A stretch of 64,000 nt of DNA from Bradyrhizobium cosmicum. Lineage in GTDB: Bacteria; Pseudomonadota; Alphaproteobacteria; Rhizobiales; Xanthobacteraceae. The stretch is from assembly GCF_007290395.2 (NCBI RefSeq), contig NZ_CP041656.2:1736001-1800000 (forward strand). The letters are read 5' to 3'. Under the pieces are notes generated by a model. The model was given only the letters and a program-made list of their open reading frames with translations. It made no database searches and was not told where the DNA came from. Shown here in pieces: positions 44,540-55,228 of the stretch (position 1 is its first letter; each line of letters starts with the position of its first letter). Made by a program: the position numbers and the translations under genes.

Positions 44540-45061
44540 GGGATCACCTCGGACGGGATGGAATGTCATAGCGTAGCGACAGGCCGGGCCTGCTCCAACA
44601 GGAAACGCGAAAACAACCCCATGCACAGTAGGGAGCGGACCGGAATCATTGAGGTATTCTAGAATTCGGTAAGGTCGAATTTCTTGCTTGCTCCGTCGGG
44701 CAAAACAGGGGCACAATGGCATGGTGGGGATGGTGGCGGCGAGGGTAGTGGTTCGCCTTTCCCCGCGTGCGGCCGCTGGCAGCAGGGGCCGGAATCCATC
44801 CACCCCGTTATTGCGAGCCACCGGGGCCGCGCAAAGCGCGGCCCGATGACAGGCTCCGCGAAGCAATCCAGACTGTTTCCGCGGAAAGATTCTGGATTGC
44901 TTCGCTGCGCTCGCAATGACGGAGAATGGGGACCTTCTGCGGGTCCAGCCGCTACCGTCCTTGCGGAAGCGTCCCTCCATCATGTTGCCGCCCTCATCCA
45001 TCGGATAGATTCGCTGCGTCTGATTCGATCCCTCCTTGAAAAATAGCCCCCGGAGACTGCC
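44540..45061. other. Intergenic region with a palindromic element
   Basis: 522 bases between the RidA gene and the next exported protein. The middle is a CGTTATTGCGAG element (44816-44921). Short frames have no family likeness. Confidence 0.55.
44816..44921. repeat. Palindromic element, CGTCATTGCGAG family (copy 3)
   Basis: CGTTATTGCGAG starts the element and CTCGCAATGACG ends it, with AAGCAATCCAGA and TCTGGATTGCTT inside, as in copies 1 and 2. The middle differs, with a GCGCAAAGCGCGGCC insert. Confidence 0.8.
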
Positions 45062-45496
45062 ATGAAGATCGCTTCCTCGTTACGCGCCGCGCTGGTCGCC
45101 ATAGCCGCGCTTGCCGGCCTCACGACGTCGGCGCTGGCCGACAGCGGCACCGTGGTGCTGACGATCTACAAGGCGGGCTGGATCATCGGCGGTTCCGGCG
45201 GCTCCGGCACGCTGAACTTCCGCGGCCGCTCCTATGCGCTCTCGACCGGCGGGCTCGATTACGGTCTCGTTTTCGGCGGTTCCAAGACCGTGCTGCGCGG
45301 CCGCGTCTCCAACATCAACCGTCCCTCCGATGTCGCCGGCGTCTACGGCGCCGCAGGTGCGGGCCTTGCGATCGGCCGCGGCGCCCGCGCCATCGTGCTG
45401 AGCAACCAGAAGGGCGCGGTGCTCGAACTGTCGGGCACCCAGACCGGCCTGATGGCGAATGCGGATCTGAGCGGACTTGCGATCACGATGCGATAG
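45062..45496 (+). CDS. Small exported protein of unknown function
   Basis: 144 residues. Signal peptide about 1-26 (ending ALAD). The mature part is Gly-rich beta (IIGGSGGSGTLNFRGRSY, GLVFGGSKTVLRGRVS, AAGAGLAIGRGARAIVL), perhaps a small barrel or lipid-binding fold. Likenesses to DUF1134/EipA-type proteins are possible but unproven. GGAGACTGCC precedes the ATG. Confidence 0.72.
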   Translation: MKIASSLRAALVAIAALAGLTTSALADSGTVVLTIYKAGWIIGGSGGSGTLNFRGRSYALSTGGLDYGLVFGGSKTVLRGRVSNINRPSDVAGVYGAAGAGLAIGRGARAIVLSNQKGAVLELSGTQTGLMANADLSGLAITMR

Positions 45497-45508
45497 GACG
45501 CGGTCTGC

Positions 45509-45567
45509 AGGGTGGGTTACGCTCTGCAGATGCGCTTCGCGCGTCTTCAGAGCTAACCCGCCCTACC
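45509..45567. repeat. Short palindrome AGGGTGGGTTACGC / GCTAACCCGCCCTACC
   Basis: Arms flank CTGCAGATGCG and GCGTCTTCAG. It separates the exported-protein gene from the double barrel gene. Confidence 0.6.
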
Positions 45568-45708
45568 GATCTCTCCATCAGAGTGCCGTCGCCGTGACGC
45601 GCTTGCAACAGTCGCGCGCATTCGGCGAGATGTCATTCGATCGCATGACGCTGAACATCACCCAATTGGACTACGGCTTCGGGCAGAAGTTTTGCACCGG
45701 GGCCCGAC

Positions 45709-47295
45709 ATGCGACGTTCATCGACCTGCCGAAACATGCCGGGATGGCTTTGCGGCGGTGCGCTTCTGGCCGGGTTGGCGCTCGCCGCACCGGCGCAGGC
45801 CGCGGACCTCGCGCCAAAACCGTTCGTGAAGGCGCCGCCGTTGATGGCGTCGTCGTGGACCGGATTCTATGCCGGCCTCGGCCTCGGCTTTCGATCGACC
45901 AGCGCCGACCTCACCACCACGTCGGTGCTGGAAGACGGCGTGCCGCGTGATATCAGCCGCGGGGTCCTCACCCAGCCGTTCGACGGCACCGGCTTTCGCG
46001 TCAATCCCTATGCCGGTTACAGCTGGCAGGTCGCTCCCAGTTGGGTCGTCGGCATTGAAGGCGATATCGGCTTCGGTGACCAGACCACGGCACTGCCGGG
46101 ATTTCGCGCCTCGCCGCGGGCCGGCTCGTCCACGTTCGCGGTCGACAGCCTTTCGGTGAAGACCACGTGGGATGCGAGCCTGCGCGGCCGCGCCGGCTAT
46201 CTGCTGACGCCGGCGACGCTGGTCTATGCCACCGGCGGCCTCGCCTGGCAGCATTTCGACGTCACGTCGGTCTGCGTCGGCGCGACCTGCAACGATGCCA
46301 CGCCGACCACGGTCACGAACGCGGTGACGAAGACCGGCTGGACGCTGGGTGCCGGCGTCGAGACCGCGCTGTGGGGCAACTGGCTGCTGCGCGGCGAATA
46401 TCGCTACGCCGATTTCGGCACCGCGCCGATGGCGATCGCGCGCACGCAGAGCGGCGCAGGGCCCGCGCTCACGATCGACAATTTCAACACCAGGCTGCGG
46501 ACCCACACGGCCACCGTCGGACTCGCTTACAGATTCGGCGAGCCCGTCACCGGCGGCCGTTCGCATCCGTTGCAGGCACAGGCCGCGATACTGCCGTCCT
46601 GGACGGGCGCCTATGTCGGCCTTGGCCTCGGTGCGCGCGCCACGCGCACCGATCTCACGGCAACATCGGAATCGGTTGGAGGCTTCACGGATGATGTTCT
46701 CGAGGACCGCGCCAACAACCGCCCGATGGACAACGTCGCGTTCCGAGCCAGCCCCTATGCCGGCTATCTCTGGCAGCTTGCCTCGCAATGGACAGCGGGC
46801 GTCGAGGGCGATCTTGGCTTCGCCGATCGCACCACCACGCGCGAAGGCTTCACCACCATCTTCCTCGCGGACTCCCAGTCGCCCGGCGAAAGCCTGTCGA
46901 TCCGCAACCGGTGGGACGCGTCGTTGCGGCTGCGCGGCGGCTATCTCGTCAATCCGCACACCATGCTCTACGCCACCGGCGGCGTGGCCTGGCAGAATTT
47001 CGAGCTGACCTCGACCTGCACCAGCGGCCCCTGCACCGGCTTCTTCGCACTGTCGCCGGCGATCATCAGCCAGTCCACCACGAAGACCGGGTGGACGCTC
47101 GGTGGCGGCCTCGAGACCGTGCTGTGGGGCAACTGGCTGGCGCGCGCCGAATATCGCTACGCCGACTACGGCAAGGCCGGCTTCACCGTGGCGCGGTCGA
47201 GCGGAAGGGCTGACCACGATCCATCCGCGAACACGTATGATGTCGCGATGCGCGCGCATCTGGCGACGTTCGGGGTGACGTACCGGTTTCAGTGA
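45709..47295 (+). CDS. Outer-membrane protein with two tandem beta-barrel domains
   Basis: 528 residues. Signal peptide about 1-32 (ending AQAA). Two similar domains follow: about 48-277 (starts SWTGFYAGLGLGFRSTSADL, ends ATVGLAYRFG) and about 295-528 (starts SWTGAYVGLGLGARATRTDL, ends ATFGVTYRFQ). Each has the alternating pattern of an eight-stranded Omp25/Omp31/RopB-like barrel, including YATGGLAWQHF / YATGGVAWQNF and the final aromatic-rich strand. The ordinary proteins have one barrel of about 230 residues. Its stop codon overlaps the convergent GST gene by 7 bases. Confidence 0.9.
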   Translation: MRRSSTCRNMPGWLCGGALLAGLALAAPAQAADLAPKPFVKAPPLMASSWTGFYAGLGLGFRSTSADLTTTSVLEDGVPRDISRGVLTQPFDGTGFRVNPYAGYSWQVAPSWVVGIEGDIGFGDQTTALPGFRASPRAGSSTFAVDSLSVKTTWDASLRGRAGYLLTPATLVYATGGLAWQHFDVTSVCVGATCNDATPTTVTNAVTKTGWTLGAGVETALWGNWLLRGEYRYADFGTAPMAIARTQSGAGPALTIDNFNTRLRTHTATVGLAYRFGEPVTGGRSHPLQAQAAILPSWTGAYVGLGLGARATRTDLTATSESVGGFTDDVLEDRANNRPMDNVAFRASPYAGYLWQLASQWTAGVEGDLGFADRTTTREGFTTIFLADSQSPGESLSIRNRWDASLRLRGGYLVNPHTMLYATGGVAWQNFELTSTCTSGPCTGFFALSPAIISQSTTKTGWTLGGGLETVLWGNWLARAEYRYADYGKAGFTVARSSGRADHDPSANTYDVAMRAHLATFGVTYRFQ

Positions 47296-47963
47296 GGCGA
47301 TGCAGCCCTGAACACCGCCAGCTGCGCAGCGAACGCACGCTTGAACGCCGGACGTGCTTCGCCGCGGGCGACATAGGCGGCGAGATCGGGATACTCGTCC
47401 AGCAGCCCCGACGCGCTCAACCGCCGCAGCACCGTCACCATCATCAGGTCGCCGGCGCTGAACGCGCCGTCGAGCCAGTCGGCACCGCCGAGGCGGCGGG
47501 ACAATTCGCCGAGCCTGACACGGACGCGATCCTGCAACATCGGCAGCCGCTCCGCGTACCAGCTCCTGTCGCGCTCGAACAGCATCGCCATTCCGAGCTC
47601 GACGATCGGCTGCTCCAGCGTGTTCAGCGCGGCAAACATCCACGCGATCGCGCGTGCCCGCGCGTTGGCCTCGCGCGGCAGCAGCCCATCATGGCGCTCG
47701 GCGAGATGCAGCACGATCGCGCCGGATTCGAACAAGGCGAGGTCGCGGTCCTCATAGGTCGGGATCTGCCCGAACGGATGCAGCGCCAGGTGCGTCGGCT
47801 GCTTCATCGCCGCGAACGACACGAGCCGAACGTCGTAGGGCTGGCCGACCTCCTCCAGCGCCCACCGCAGGCGCATGTCGCGCGCCTGCCCCCGGCCGCG
47901 GTCGGGTGAGGATTCGAAGGCGGTGATGGTGGGGGGATTGGAGGAACTCCGGGTGATCGGCAT
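47289..47963 (-). CDS. Glutathione S-transferase family protein
   Basis: 224 residues. The N-terminal thioredoxin fold is visible in LALHPFGQIPTYEDRDLALFESGAIVLHLAER-like order, with the glutathione contact FESGAIVLHLAE; a C-terminal helical domain has FSAGDLMMVTVL. No Ser/Cys activator can be placed with certainty. The ATG at 47963 starts a plausible N-terminus without a signal. Convergent with the outer-membrane protein gene. Confidence 0.88.
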   Translation of the reverse strand: MPITRSSSNPPTITAFESSPDRGRGQARDMRLRWALEEVGQPYDVRLVSFAAMKQPTHLALHPFGQIPTYEDRDLALFESGAIVLHLAERHDGLLPREANARARAIAWMFAALNTLEQPIVELGMAMLFERDRSWYAERLPMLQDRVRVRLGELSRRLGGADWLDGAFSAGDLMMVTVLRRLSASGLLDEYPDLAAYVARGEARPAFKRAFAAQLAVFRAASPH

Positions 47964-48113
47964 TGCAGTCAAGGAACGAATGACCGGCCCGGGTTCCGAC
48001 AGGGGCCGACGCAAAGAATCCTGCGCCCGTGTCGGGCCATCGTTCCGCCACTCGTCCTTGGAGCGACAATGCGGGTATTGCCCACCCGGTCCCGGGCGAA
48101 AGGATGCCATTTC

Positions 48114-48554
48114 ATGCCGTCAATCACGCCGTTTCTCTGGTTCGACAACAATTTGCCGCAGGCCGTCGCCTTCTACAAATCGGTGTTTCCCAACGCTAAA
48201 GTTGAGACCGTCAGCGACTTCATGGCGGTGTTCGAGCTCGAAGGCCAGCGCTTCAACGCGCTCAATGGTGGGCCGCAATACAAGTTCAACGAGGCGGTGT
48301 CGTTCTTCATCAGCGTCGAGACGCAAGCCGAGGTCGACTATTTCTGGGTGAGGCTCACCGCAGACGGCGGCGAAGAGTCCAGATGCGGCTGGCTCAAGGA
48401 CAAGTTCGGCCTGTCCTGGCAGGTGATCCCGTCAGCGCTTTCCCGCTACCTAGGCGACCCCGATCGCACCAGGGCGAACCGCGTCATGCAGGCGATGATG
48501 GGGATGAAGAAGATCGTGATTGCGGATCTGGACAAGGCGTATGCGGGGGGATGA
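48114..48554 (+). CDS. VOC-superfamily protein, PhnB-like
   Basis: 146 residues. Starts with FMPSITPFLWFDNNLPQAVA and FYKSVFPNAKV, the PhnB/3-demethylubiquinone-like glyoxalase-fold pattern; LRDYLDDP-like RYLGDPDRTRANRVMQAM closes it. The metal site is degenerate in many members, and the reaction is not known. The ATG at 48114 is used. Followed by a palindromic element. Confidence 0.85.
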   Translation: MPSITPFLWFDNNLPQAVAFYKSVFPNAKVETVSDFMAVFELEGQRFNALNGGPQYKFNEAVSFFISVETQAEVDYFWVRLTADGGEESRCGWLKDKFGLSWQVIPSALSRYLGDPDRTRANRVMQAMMGMKKIVIADLDKAYAGG

Positions 48555-48560
48555 GTGACG

Positions 48561-48683
48561 GTGCCCCGGACGCAACGCAGCGCGTCGCTCTTCGCGACGT
48601 GGTGCGCTGCAGAGCCGGGGCCCATGCCGAGCGCGCATCGGAGCGTCTGGGTCCCGGGTCTGCGCTGCGCTTGCCCGGGACAC
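48561..48683. repeat. Palindromic element, GTGCCCCGGACGC / GCCCGGGACAC type
   Basis: Complementary outer ends enclose CAGCGCGTCG and CGACGTGGTGCGCTG. It lies after the VOC gene. Confidence 0.65.
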
Positions 48684-48721
48684 GAGAGCTCAGAGTAGGC
48701 TTTTGCCGACCCTACAATCCG

Positions 48722-49621
48722 TTACGGCAGCACGGCGGTGCGACGCCGGTCCAGCGCATTCGAATGGGCCATCCACTCCGGCAAAGGTGCGCCGTCGCGA
48801 TGGCGGCCACCGGCACACGCCGCAGCCCAGGCCGCGATGGCGCCGAGCAGAACAGCCGTGGCCACCGAGAACGCCAGGATGATCGTGCTTCGCCGCGACC
48901 GCGCGATCGCCGTCTTGGCGTTGGCGATGACGGTATCAACGCGGCGTTCCGCGTCAGCCGGCGCAAGGCCGGTGGTGCCGACGACCTGCTGGATCAAATA
49001 GGTCCGGTCATCCGCGCTGAGACCGTCATGGCCCGACGTCGTCAGCAGGATGCGGCCGGCTTCAGCGCGTTCCGAACTGAGGTCGACCGTGGGCGCGCGG
49101 CGCCCGGCACGGTAGAGACGGTCGAGCTCGTAGCTGAGCAGCGGCTCGGCGGCACTGGTGCGCGCCGACGTGGCGCCGGTTGGCGTGCGCGACAGGGTCG
49201 CCGCGCCGAGCAGCGTCGCCAGGATCGCGCCCATCACCACCGCCAGCGCCCAGACTGCCAGACCATGCAGGCCGTCCGCCTGCTCGGTGTGCTCGACCGG
49301 ACCGCCCGGAGCGGCCGGCGTGCGAACCCAGCCGGCGATATAGCCGCCCAGGCCGAAGCTGAGGATCGCCTGGAGGATGAGATAGATGCCGGACAGGATC
49401 CACAGCGCCGCGGAGGCGTCGCGCCAGGTCGGCGCAGCGGAGGTGACCCCGAGCCCGACGCTTGCGCCGAACGTCACCATGACGAACGACAGCGCGGTGG
49501 CCGCGAACGCGCCGAGCAGGATCGGAGACCATTGCAGATAGCGCGAACCGCGATCGGCGCGGTACGCCTCGACATCGGCGCGCGGCGCCGAGGGAAGGGC
49601 TTCCATGGACATTTCCATCAT
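48722..49621 (-). CDS. Polytopic membrane protein of unknown function
   Basis: 299 residues with about four membrane helices (ILLGAFAATALSFVMVTFGA, ALWILSGIYLILQAILSFGL, ALAVVMGAILATLLGAATL and a late IILAFSVATAVLLGAIAAWA). The extramembrane loop is polar. No family recognised. A 24-residue peptide gene ends 6 bases upstream, so the two should be translated from one mRNA. The start could be 49621 or 49618. Confidence 0.72.
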   Translation of the reverse strand: MMEMSMEALPSAPRADVEAYRADRGSRYLQWSPILLGAFAATALSFVMVTFGASVGLGVTSAAPTWRDASAALWILSGIYLILQAILSFGLGGYIAGWVRTPAAPGGPVEHTEQADGLHGLAVWALAVVMGAILATLLGAATLSRTPTGATSARTSAAEPLLSYELDRLYRAGRRAPTVDLSSERAEAGRILLTTSGHDGLSADDRTYLIQQVVGTTGLAPADAERRVDTVIANAKTAIARSRRSTIILAFSVATAVLLGAIAAWAAACAGGRHRDGAPLPEWMAHSNALDRRRTAVLP

Positions 49622-49627
49622 CCTTGC

Positions 49628-49702
49628 TCAGCGCAAGCCGAAGAAGGACAGCACAGCCAGGATCACCACCACCAAGCCAACCAGATAAATCAAACCGTTC
49701 AT
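49628..49702 (-). CDS. 24-residue membrane peptide
   Basis: Encodes one helix, MNGLIYLVGLVVVILAVLSF followed by FGLR. GGAGG stands 6 bases ahead of the ATG at 49702, and the stop is 6 bases before the next gene. It is too short for normal gene callers. Small hydrophobic peptides of this kind often tune a larger membrane partner. Confidence 0.7.
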   Translation of the reverse strand: MNGLIYLVGLVVVILAVLSFFGLR

Positions 49703-49953
49703 TGTCGCCTCCATTACGTTGTCGGCGTCAATTGTGCCTGCCCGTCAAAGTTCCTATTCCGGGACAATGCTGCAAAGCAGAACATCAGGCGCTTTGCCCG
49801 CCATGCGTGTGAGATCGCGCCGCCCTTCGCGATCGGCTCCCCGCAACCTCATCCTTAAGTTCACTTTTTCACATTGGCGCGGAACGTTTTCGCCCCTGCG
49901 ACATTCATTTCATGTCGTCAACATCACTTGGCGGCAAGCCAAGGTGAACATCC

Positions 49954-50349
49954 GTGCAGCAGGGGCAAGGGCTACCGAAGATTTTGGTCGTCGAGGACGA
50001 TCCGCTCATTCGCGGGCTGGTTGAAGAAGCACTGGCCGACGGCGGATTTGGCACCGTGATCGTGAGCTCGGGCGAGGAAGCCATCGCCTTGCTCAAGGGC
50101 GAAACCAACGATTACCGCGCCCTCGTAACCGACATCAACCTGAGCGGCCCCGTCGACGGCTGGGACATTGCCCGCGTCGGGCGGGAAATCGATGCTGCAT
50201 TTCCGATCATCTACATGACCGGCGCCGCAGGCGACGAGTGGCCCTCGAAGGGCGTACCCGGCAGCATTCTGCTGGCCAAGCCATTCGCCCCCGCGCAACT
50301 CGTGACGGCTTTGTCCCAACTTCTCAACGCGGGCACGCCGACAGGTTGA
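49954..50349 (+). CDS. Single-domain response regulator
   Basis: 131 residues, receiver domain only. ILVVEDDPLIRGLVEEAL, phospho-acceptor Asp60 in ALVTDINLSG, Thr89 in YMTGAAG and Lys109 in LLAKPFAPAQ. There is no output domain, so it acts by protein contact, for example in a phosphorelay or with a motor or kinase. The start is GTG (49954), supported by AAGGTGA just upstream. No kinase is adjacent. Confidence 0.9.
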   Translation: MQQGQGLPKILVVEDDPLIRGLVEEALADGGFGTVIVSSGEEAIALLKGETNDYRALVTDINLSGPVDGWDIARVGREIDAAFPIIYMTGAAGDEWPSKGVPGSILLAKPFAPAQLVTALSQLLNAGTPTG

Positions 50350-50364
50350 GGCGTCCCGGCGACA

Positions 50365-50895
50365 TCAGTTCATTGATGCGCCGTTGATCCACATCGCAAG
50401 CTCGCGCCACGGCTCCAGCGTCCAATGCCCGGACGCGGCACCGGACGGCGAGGGCAGCACGAAGATCTCCGGCAAGCTTTCGTCGCGCGGCTGCCGCCCC
50501 AGCGCAATCGCGTTGGACGGCCTGCCATAGAACAAGCTCGCCGCCTTCTTGCTCGTGAACGCAACCGCCTGCGGCCGATAGGTTTCGATCTTGGCCCTGA
50601 AGCCTGATACGTCGATCGTCTCCGCCGCGATCTGGTGATCCATCCCGGCGCCCGACTTGGAGAGATCGGTGAAGCCGATCCCGAGCTCGATCAGCGACGC
50701 GAACTCGCCCGGCAGATAGCGCCGCGGCGTGATCCCGGCCTCATGGATCGCGCGCCAGAAGCGGTTGCCGGGATGGGCGTAGTAGTGCCCGAGCTCGGCC
50801 GAGCGCGTCGAGGCGGCGGTGCCGACGAAGATTAGGCGGAGGTTGGGACGGAGCTGGTCGGGGAGGTGGTGGGGGGTGGGACCGGGCAATGTCAA
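50365..50895 (-). CDS. mug: Mismatch-specific uracil/thymine DNA glycosylase (Mug family)
   Basis: 176 residues from the likely TTG start. Motifs of the Mug/TDG family are present: LRLIFVGTAASTRSAELGHYY, then PGNRFWRAIHEAGITP and FTDLSKSGAGMDH. These enzymes excise uracil or thymine opposite guanine. The start is not certain: upstream frame is open to 51015 but that part is repeat-derived (50906-50937), so I use the TTG at 50895. Confidence 0.85.
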   Translation of the reverse strand: MTLPGPTPHHLPDQLRPNLRLIFVGTAASTRSAELGHYYAHPGNRFWRAIHEAGITPRRYLPGEFASLIELGIGFTDLSKSGAGMDHQIAAETIDVSGFRAKIETYRPQAVAFTSKKAASLFYGRPSNAIALGRQPRDESLPEIFVLPSPSGAASGHWTLEPWRELAMWINGASMN

Positions 50896-50905
50896 TGATC
50901 CACGT

Positions 50906-50937
50906 GTAGCCCGCGTGAGCGGAGCGATATGTGGGAC
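50906..50937. repeat. Short palindromic element (GTAGCCCGCGTGAGCGGAGC)
   Basis: This pattern with the following GATATGTGGGAC lies between the glycosylase gene and the low-GC gene and resembles other dispersed rhizobial palindromes. One copy only in the window. Confidence 0.5.
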
Positions 50938-51008
50938 GACAAAGAGACCAGACCTCGCTACGCTTATGCAGCTTTGCCTACCGGCGATAAAACAGGAAGA
51001 CGATAGGA

Positions 51009-51461
51009 ATGGCAATTGGATTTAGCGAGCGCTTTGATTTTGGTCCCATCATAGGATGGGAACTCTATCAGGTGACGATCGACAAGTATCACATCATGTT
51101 TTGGTTTGAGGACGAGCATGCCTTGTTGAATGTCGCGGACCGCTTCTCGTTCCGATCCTCCGATGGTGCGGTTAATTTCTCTTACGAAATCTATGGCAAT
51201 CATAAGTCCTTGAATGTTGATCGCATTCTACGAACGAAGATTGTCGAAACGTCGATCGTGAGCAAGGAGCAGCTCGATCTTGTTTTTGAAAACGGCGACG
51301 TGCTGTCAATCTACGATAATCCGGAATTCAGATCCTGGTGGTTCCTGGGCGGTCGCCAAAATGATCCGGTTATCCAGAGAGCTAGTTGGTCACTTGGTAT
51401 TGGAGATCGAGATCCGGAGGACCTCACAGAGCAAGAGTACCAAGATCGGCGCAGCTTATGA
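51009..51461 (+). CDS. Low-GC orphan protein, unknown function
   Basis: 150 residues, acidic, no signal or membrane segment. Trp/Tyr-rich (IIGWELYQVTIDKYHIMFWF) and ends in a charged tail (RDPEDLTEQEYQDRRSL). GC is visibly lower than around it, a sign of transfer. It resembles small immunity-type or DUF6188-like proteins in style, but this is a guess. AGGAAGACGATAGGA precedes the ATG. Confidence 0.75.
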   Translation: MAIGFSERFDFGPIIGWELYQVTIDKYHIMFWFEDEHALLNVADRFSFRSSDGAVNFSYEIYGNHKSLNVDRILRTKIVETSIVSKEQLDLVFENGDVLSIYDNPEFRSWWFLGGRQNDPVIQRASWSLGIGDRDPEDLTEQEYQDRRSL

Positions 51462-51521
51462 GCCCGAGCCTATTAAAAAGGGGGCATGCTTTCCAGCGTC
51501 ATGTTTGATTGACGTCGTGCC

Positions 51522-51554
51522 AAAAAAAAAGAGGCCGGGCTTTCGCCCGGCCTC
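51522..51554 (-). terminator. Rho-independent terminator of the thiamine operon
   Basis: On the minus strand GAGGCCGGGC-GAAA-GCCCGGCCTC (10 bp) is followed by nine T bases. It lies 42 bases after the thiC stop codon. Confidence 0.92.
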
Positions 51555-51595
51555 TTACGCATCCACGATGCGGTTATGGGGTGCGGAGCAGTTCC

Positions 51596-53632
<2,037 letters not shown>

Positions 53633-53654
53633 GTCGAATAGGGGCGGACATGCA

Positions 53655-54263
53655 TCACGCGGCCTCCGCTGAAAGGCCGAGCCACTGCCGCACCCGCGCA
53701 TCCGGGTCGGCGTTCTGCGTCACGTCGGACACCACGGCGATGGAATCCGCGCCGGCCGCAAAGATCTCCGCGGCGTGCTCGAACTTGATGCCGCCGATCG
53801 CAACCAGCGGGATGCTGCCGATGCGCTTCTTCCAGTCCGTGATCTTCGGAATGCCCTGCGGTTCGAAGCGCATCGACTTCAAGGTGGTGAAGAAGATCGG
53901 GCCGAGCGCGACATAATCGGGCTTGGCCGCGAGCGCGGTTTCAAGCTCGGCGTCGTCATGGGTGGAGATGCCGAGCGAGAGGCCCGCCTCGCGGATAGCC
54001 TCGAGGTCGGCCTCGGCCAGATCCTCCTGGCCGAGATGCAGATATTTTGCGCCGGCGACGATCGCCGCGCGCCAATAGTCGTTGACGACGAGCCTGGCCT
54101 GCGTGCCATTCGTGATGGCGAGCGCGTCGGTGACGAGCTGCAGGGCCTGGGAGTCGTCGAGGTCCTTGGCGCGTAGCTGAATGGTGCCGACGCCGAGCTT
54201 GGTCAGGCGCTCGACCCAGGCAAGGCTGTCGACGACGGGATAAAAGCGATCAGGATACGGCAT
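53655..54263 (-). CDS. thiE: Thiamine-phosphate synthase ThiE
   Basis: 202 residues. TIM-barrel features: [39 protein letters not shown] and [17 protein letters not shown]. It joins HMP diphosphate to the thiazole carboxylate phosphate. The ATG at 54263 is used, overlapping the end of thiG by 14 bases; the codon at 54281 is TTG. Confidence 0.94.
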   Translation of the reverse strand: MPYPDRFYPVVDSLAWVERLTKLGVGTIQLRAKDLDDSQALQLVTDALAITNGTQARLVVNDYWRAAIVAGAKYLHLGQEDLAEADLEAIREAGLSLGISTHDDAELETALAAKPDYVALGPIFFTTLKSMRFEPQGIPKITDWKKRIGSIPLVAIGGIKFEHAAEIFAAGADSIAVVSDVTQNADPDARVRQWLGLSAEAA

Positions 54264-55032
54264 GCCAGAACGGGGTCCCAACGACAGGGGTGGAGGGGGA
54301 AGCGAAGTCGCGGGCGTTCATCAGCCCGGCTTCATAAGCGGTGCGGCCGGCCTCAATGCCGAGGCGGAAGGCATTCGCCATCGCGACGGGATCGGCGGCC
54401 TTTGCGATCGCGGTGTTGAGCAGCACGGCGTCGTAGCCGAGCTCCAGCGCCTGCGCCGCGTGGCTCGGTGCGCCGAGGCCGGCGTCGACCACCAGCGTGA
54501 TGTCGGGCAGCCGCTCGCGCAGCAGCTTGAGCGCGTCGCGGTTGGTGATGCCTTTCGCGCTGCCGATGGGAGCAGCCCACGGCATCACCACCTTGCAGCC
54601 GGCATCGACCAGACGATTGGCGACCGAGAGATCCTCGGTGCAATAGGGGAACACCTCGAAGCCGTCCTTGATCAGGATGGCGGCGGCTTCGACCAGGCCG
54701 ACGACGTCGGGCTGCAGCGTGTCGTTGTCGGCGATCACTTCGAGCTTGATCCAGTTCGTGCCGAACAGCTCGCGCGCGAGCTTGGCGGTGGTGACGGCTT
54801 CGCGCACGGTGCGGCAGCCGGCGGTGTTCGGCAGCACGGCGACGTCGAGTTCGCGGATCAGGTTCCAGAACGCATCGCCGGTCTTGCCACCGGCGGATTC
54901 GCGCCGCAGCGACACCGTGACGATGTTCGAGCCCGAGGCGCGGATCGCCGCCTGCATGATTGCGGGTGAGGGATAGAGCGCGCTGCCGATGAGGAGACGG
55001 GAGGCGAAGGTTTTGCCGTAGAAATTGACCAT
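54250..55032 (-). CDS. thiG: Thiazole synthase ThiG
   Basis: 260 residues. Starts with [20 protein letters not shown]; the Schiff-base Lys is in [17 protein letters not shown], and [21 protein letters not shown] follows. It forms the thiazole ring from ThiS-thiocarboxylate, dehydroglycine and deoxyxylulose phosphate. Part of the operon, between thiS and thiE. Confidence 0.95.
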   Translation of the reverse strand: MVNFYGKTFASRLLIGSALYPSPAIMQAAIRASGSNIVTVSLRRESAGGKTGDAFWNLIRELDVAVLPNTAGCRTVREAVTTAKLARELFGTNWIKLEVIADNDTLQPDVVGLVEAAAILIKDGFEVFPYCTEDLSVANRLVDAGCKVVMPWAAPIGSAKGITNRDALKLLRERLPDITLVVDAGLGAPSHAAQALELGYDAVLLNTAIAKAADPVAMANAFRLGIEAGRTAYEAGLMNARDFASPSTPVVGTPFWHAVS

Positions 55033-55060
55033 CAGTGTCTCCGCGGATCGCGGTCTGCTC

Positions 55061-55200
55061 CCTCGCCCCGCTTGCGGGGAGAGGGTTGGGGTGAGGGGGA
55101 GCCTCCGCGGAGGCGGTGAGAGTTGGACTCGTGGAGAGTCCCCCTCACCCGAAATTCGCGCAGGCGCGAATTTCGACCTCTCCCCGCAAGCGGGGCGAGG
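55061..55200. repeat. Palindromic element with perfect 24-bp inverted ends (copy A)
   Basis: Left end 55061-55084 is CCTCGCCCCGCTTGCGGGGA plus GAGG; right end 55177-55200 is its exact reverse complement. Inside, GGGTGAGGGGGAGCC and GTCCCCCTCACCC form a second stem. It sits between thiS and thiG in the operon. Confidence 0.9.
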
Positions 55201-55228
55201 TGAAGAAAGGCGACAGCGTCGTTCATGC

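Noticed and set aside
44684..45046. 120-codon plus-strand frame before the 45062 gene
   Set aside because: Built on a palindromic repeat and low-complexity Gly/Arg sequence.
45718..47643. Long minus-strand frame opposite the double barrel protein
   Set aside because: No motif, arginine- and glycine-rich shadow; crosses into the GST gene.
49874..49920. GGAAC near 49881 as an EcfG promoter for the response regulator
   Set aside because: No CGTT-like box 16-17 bases downstream.
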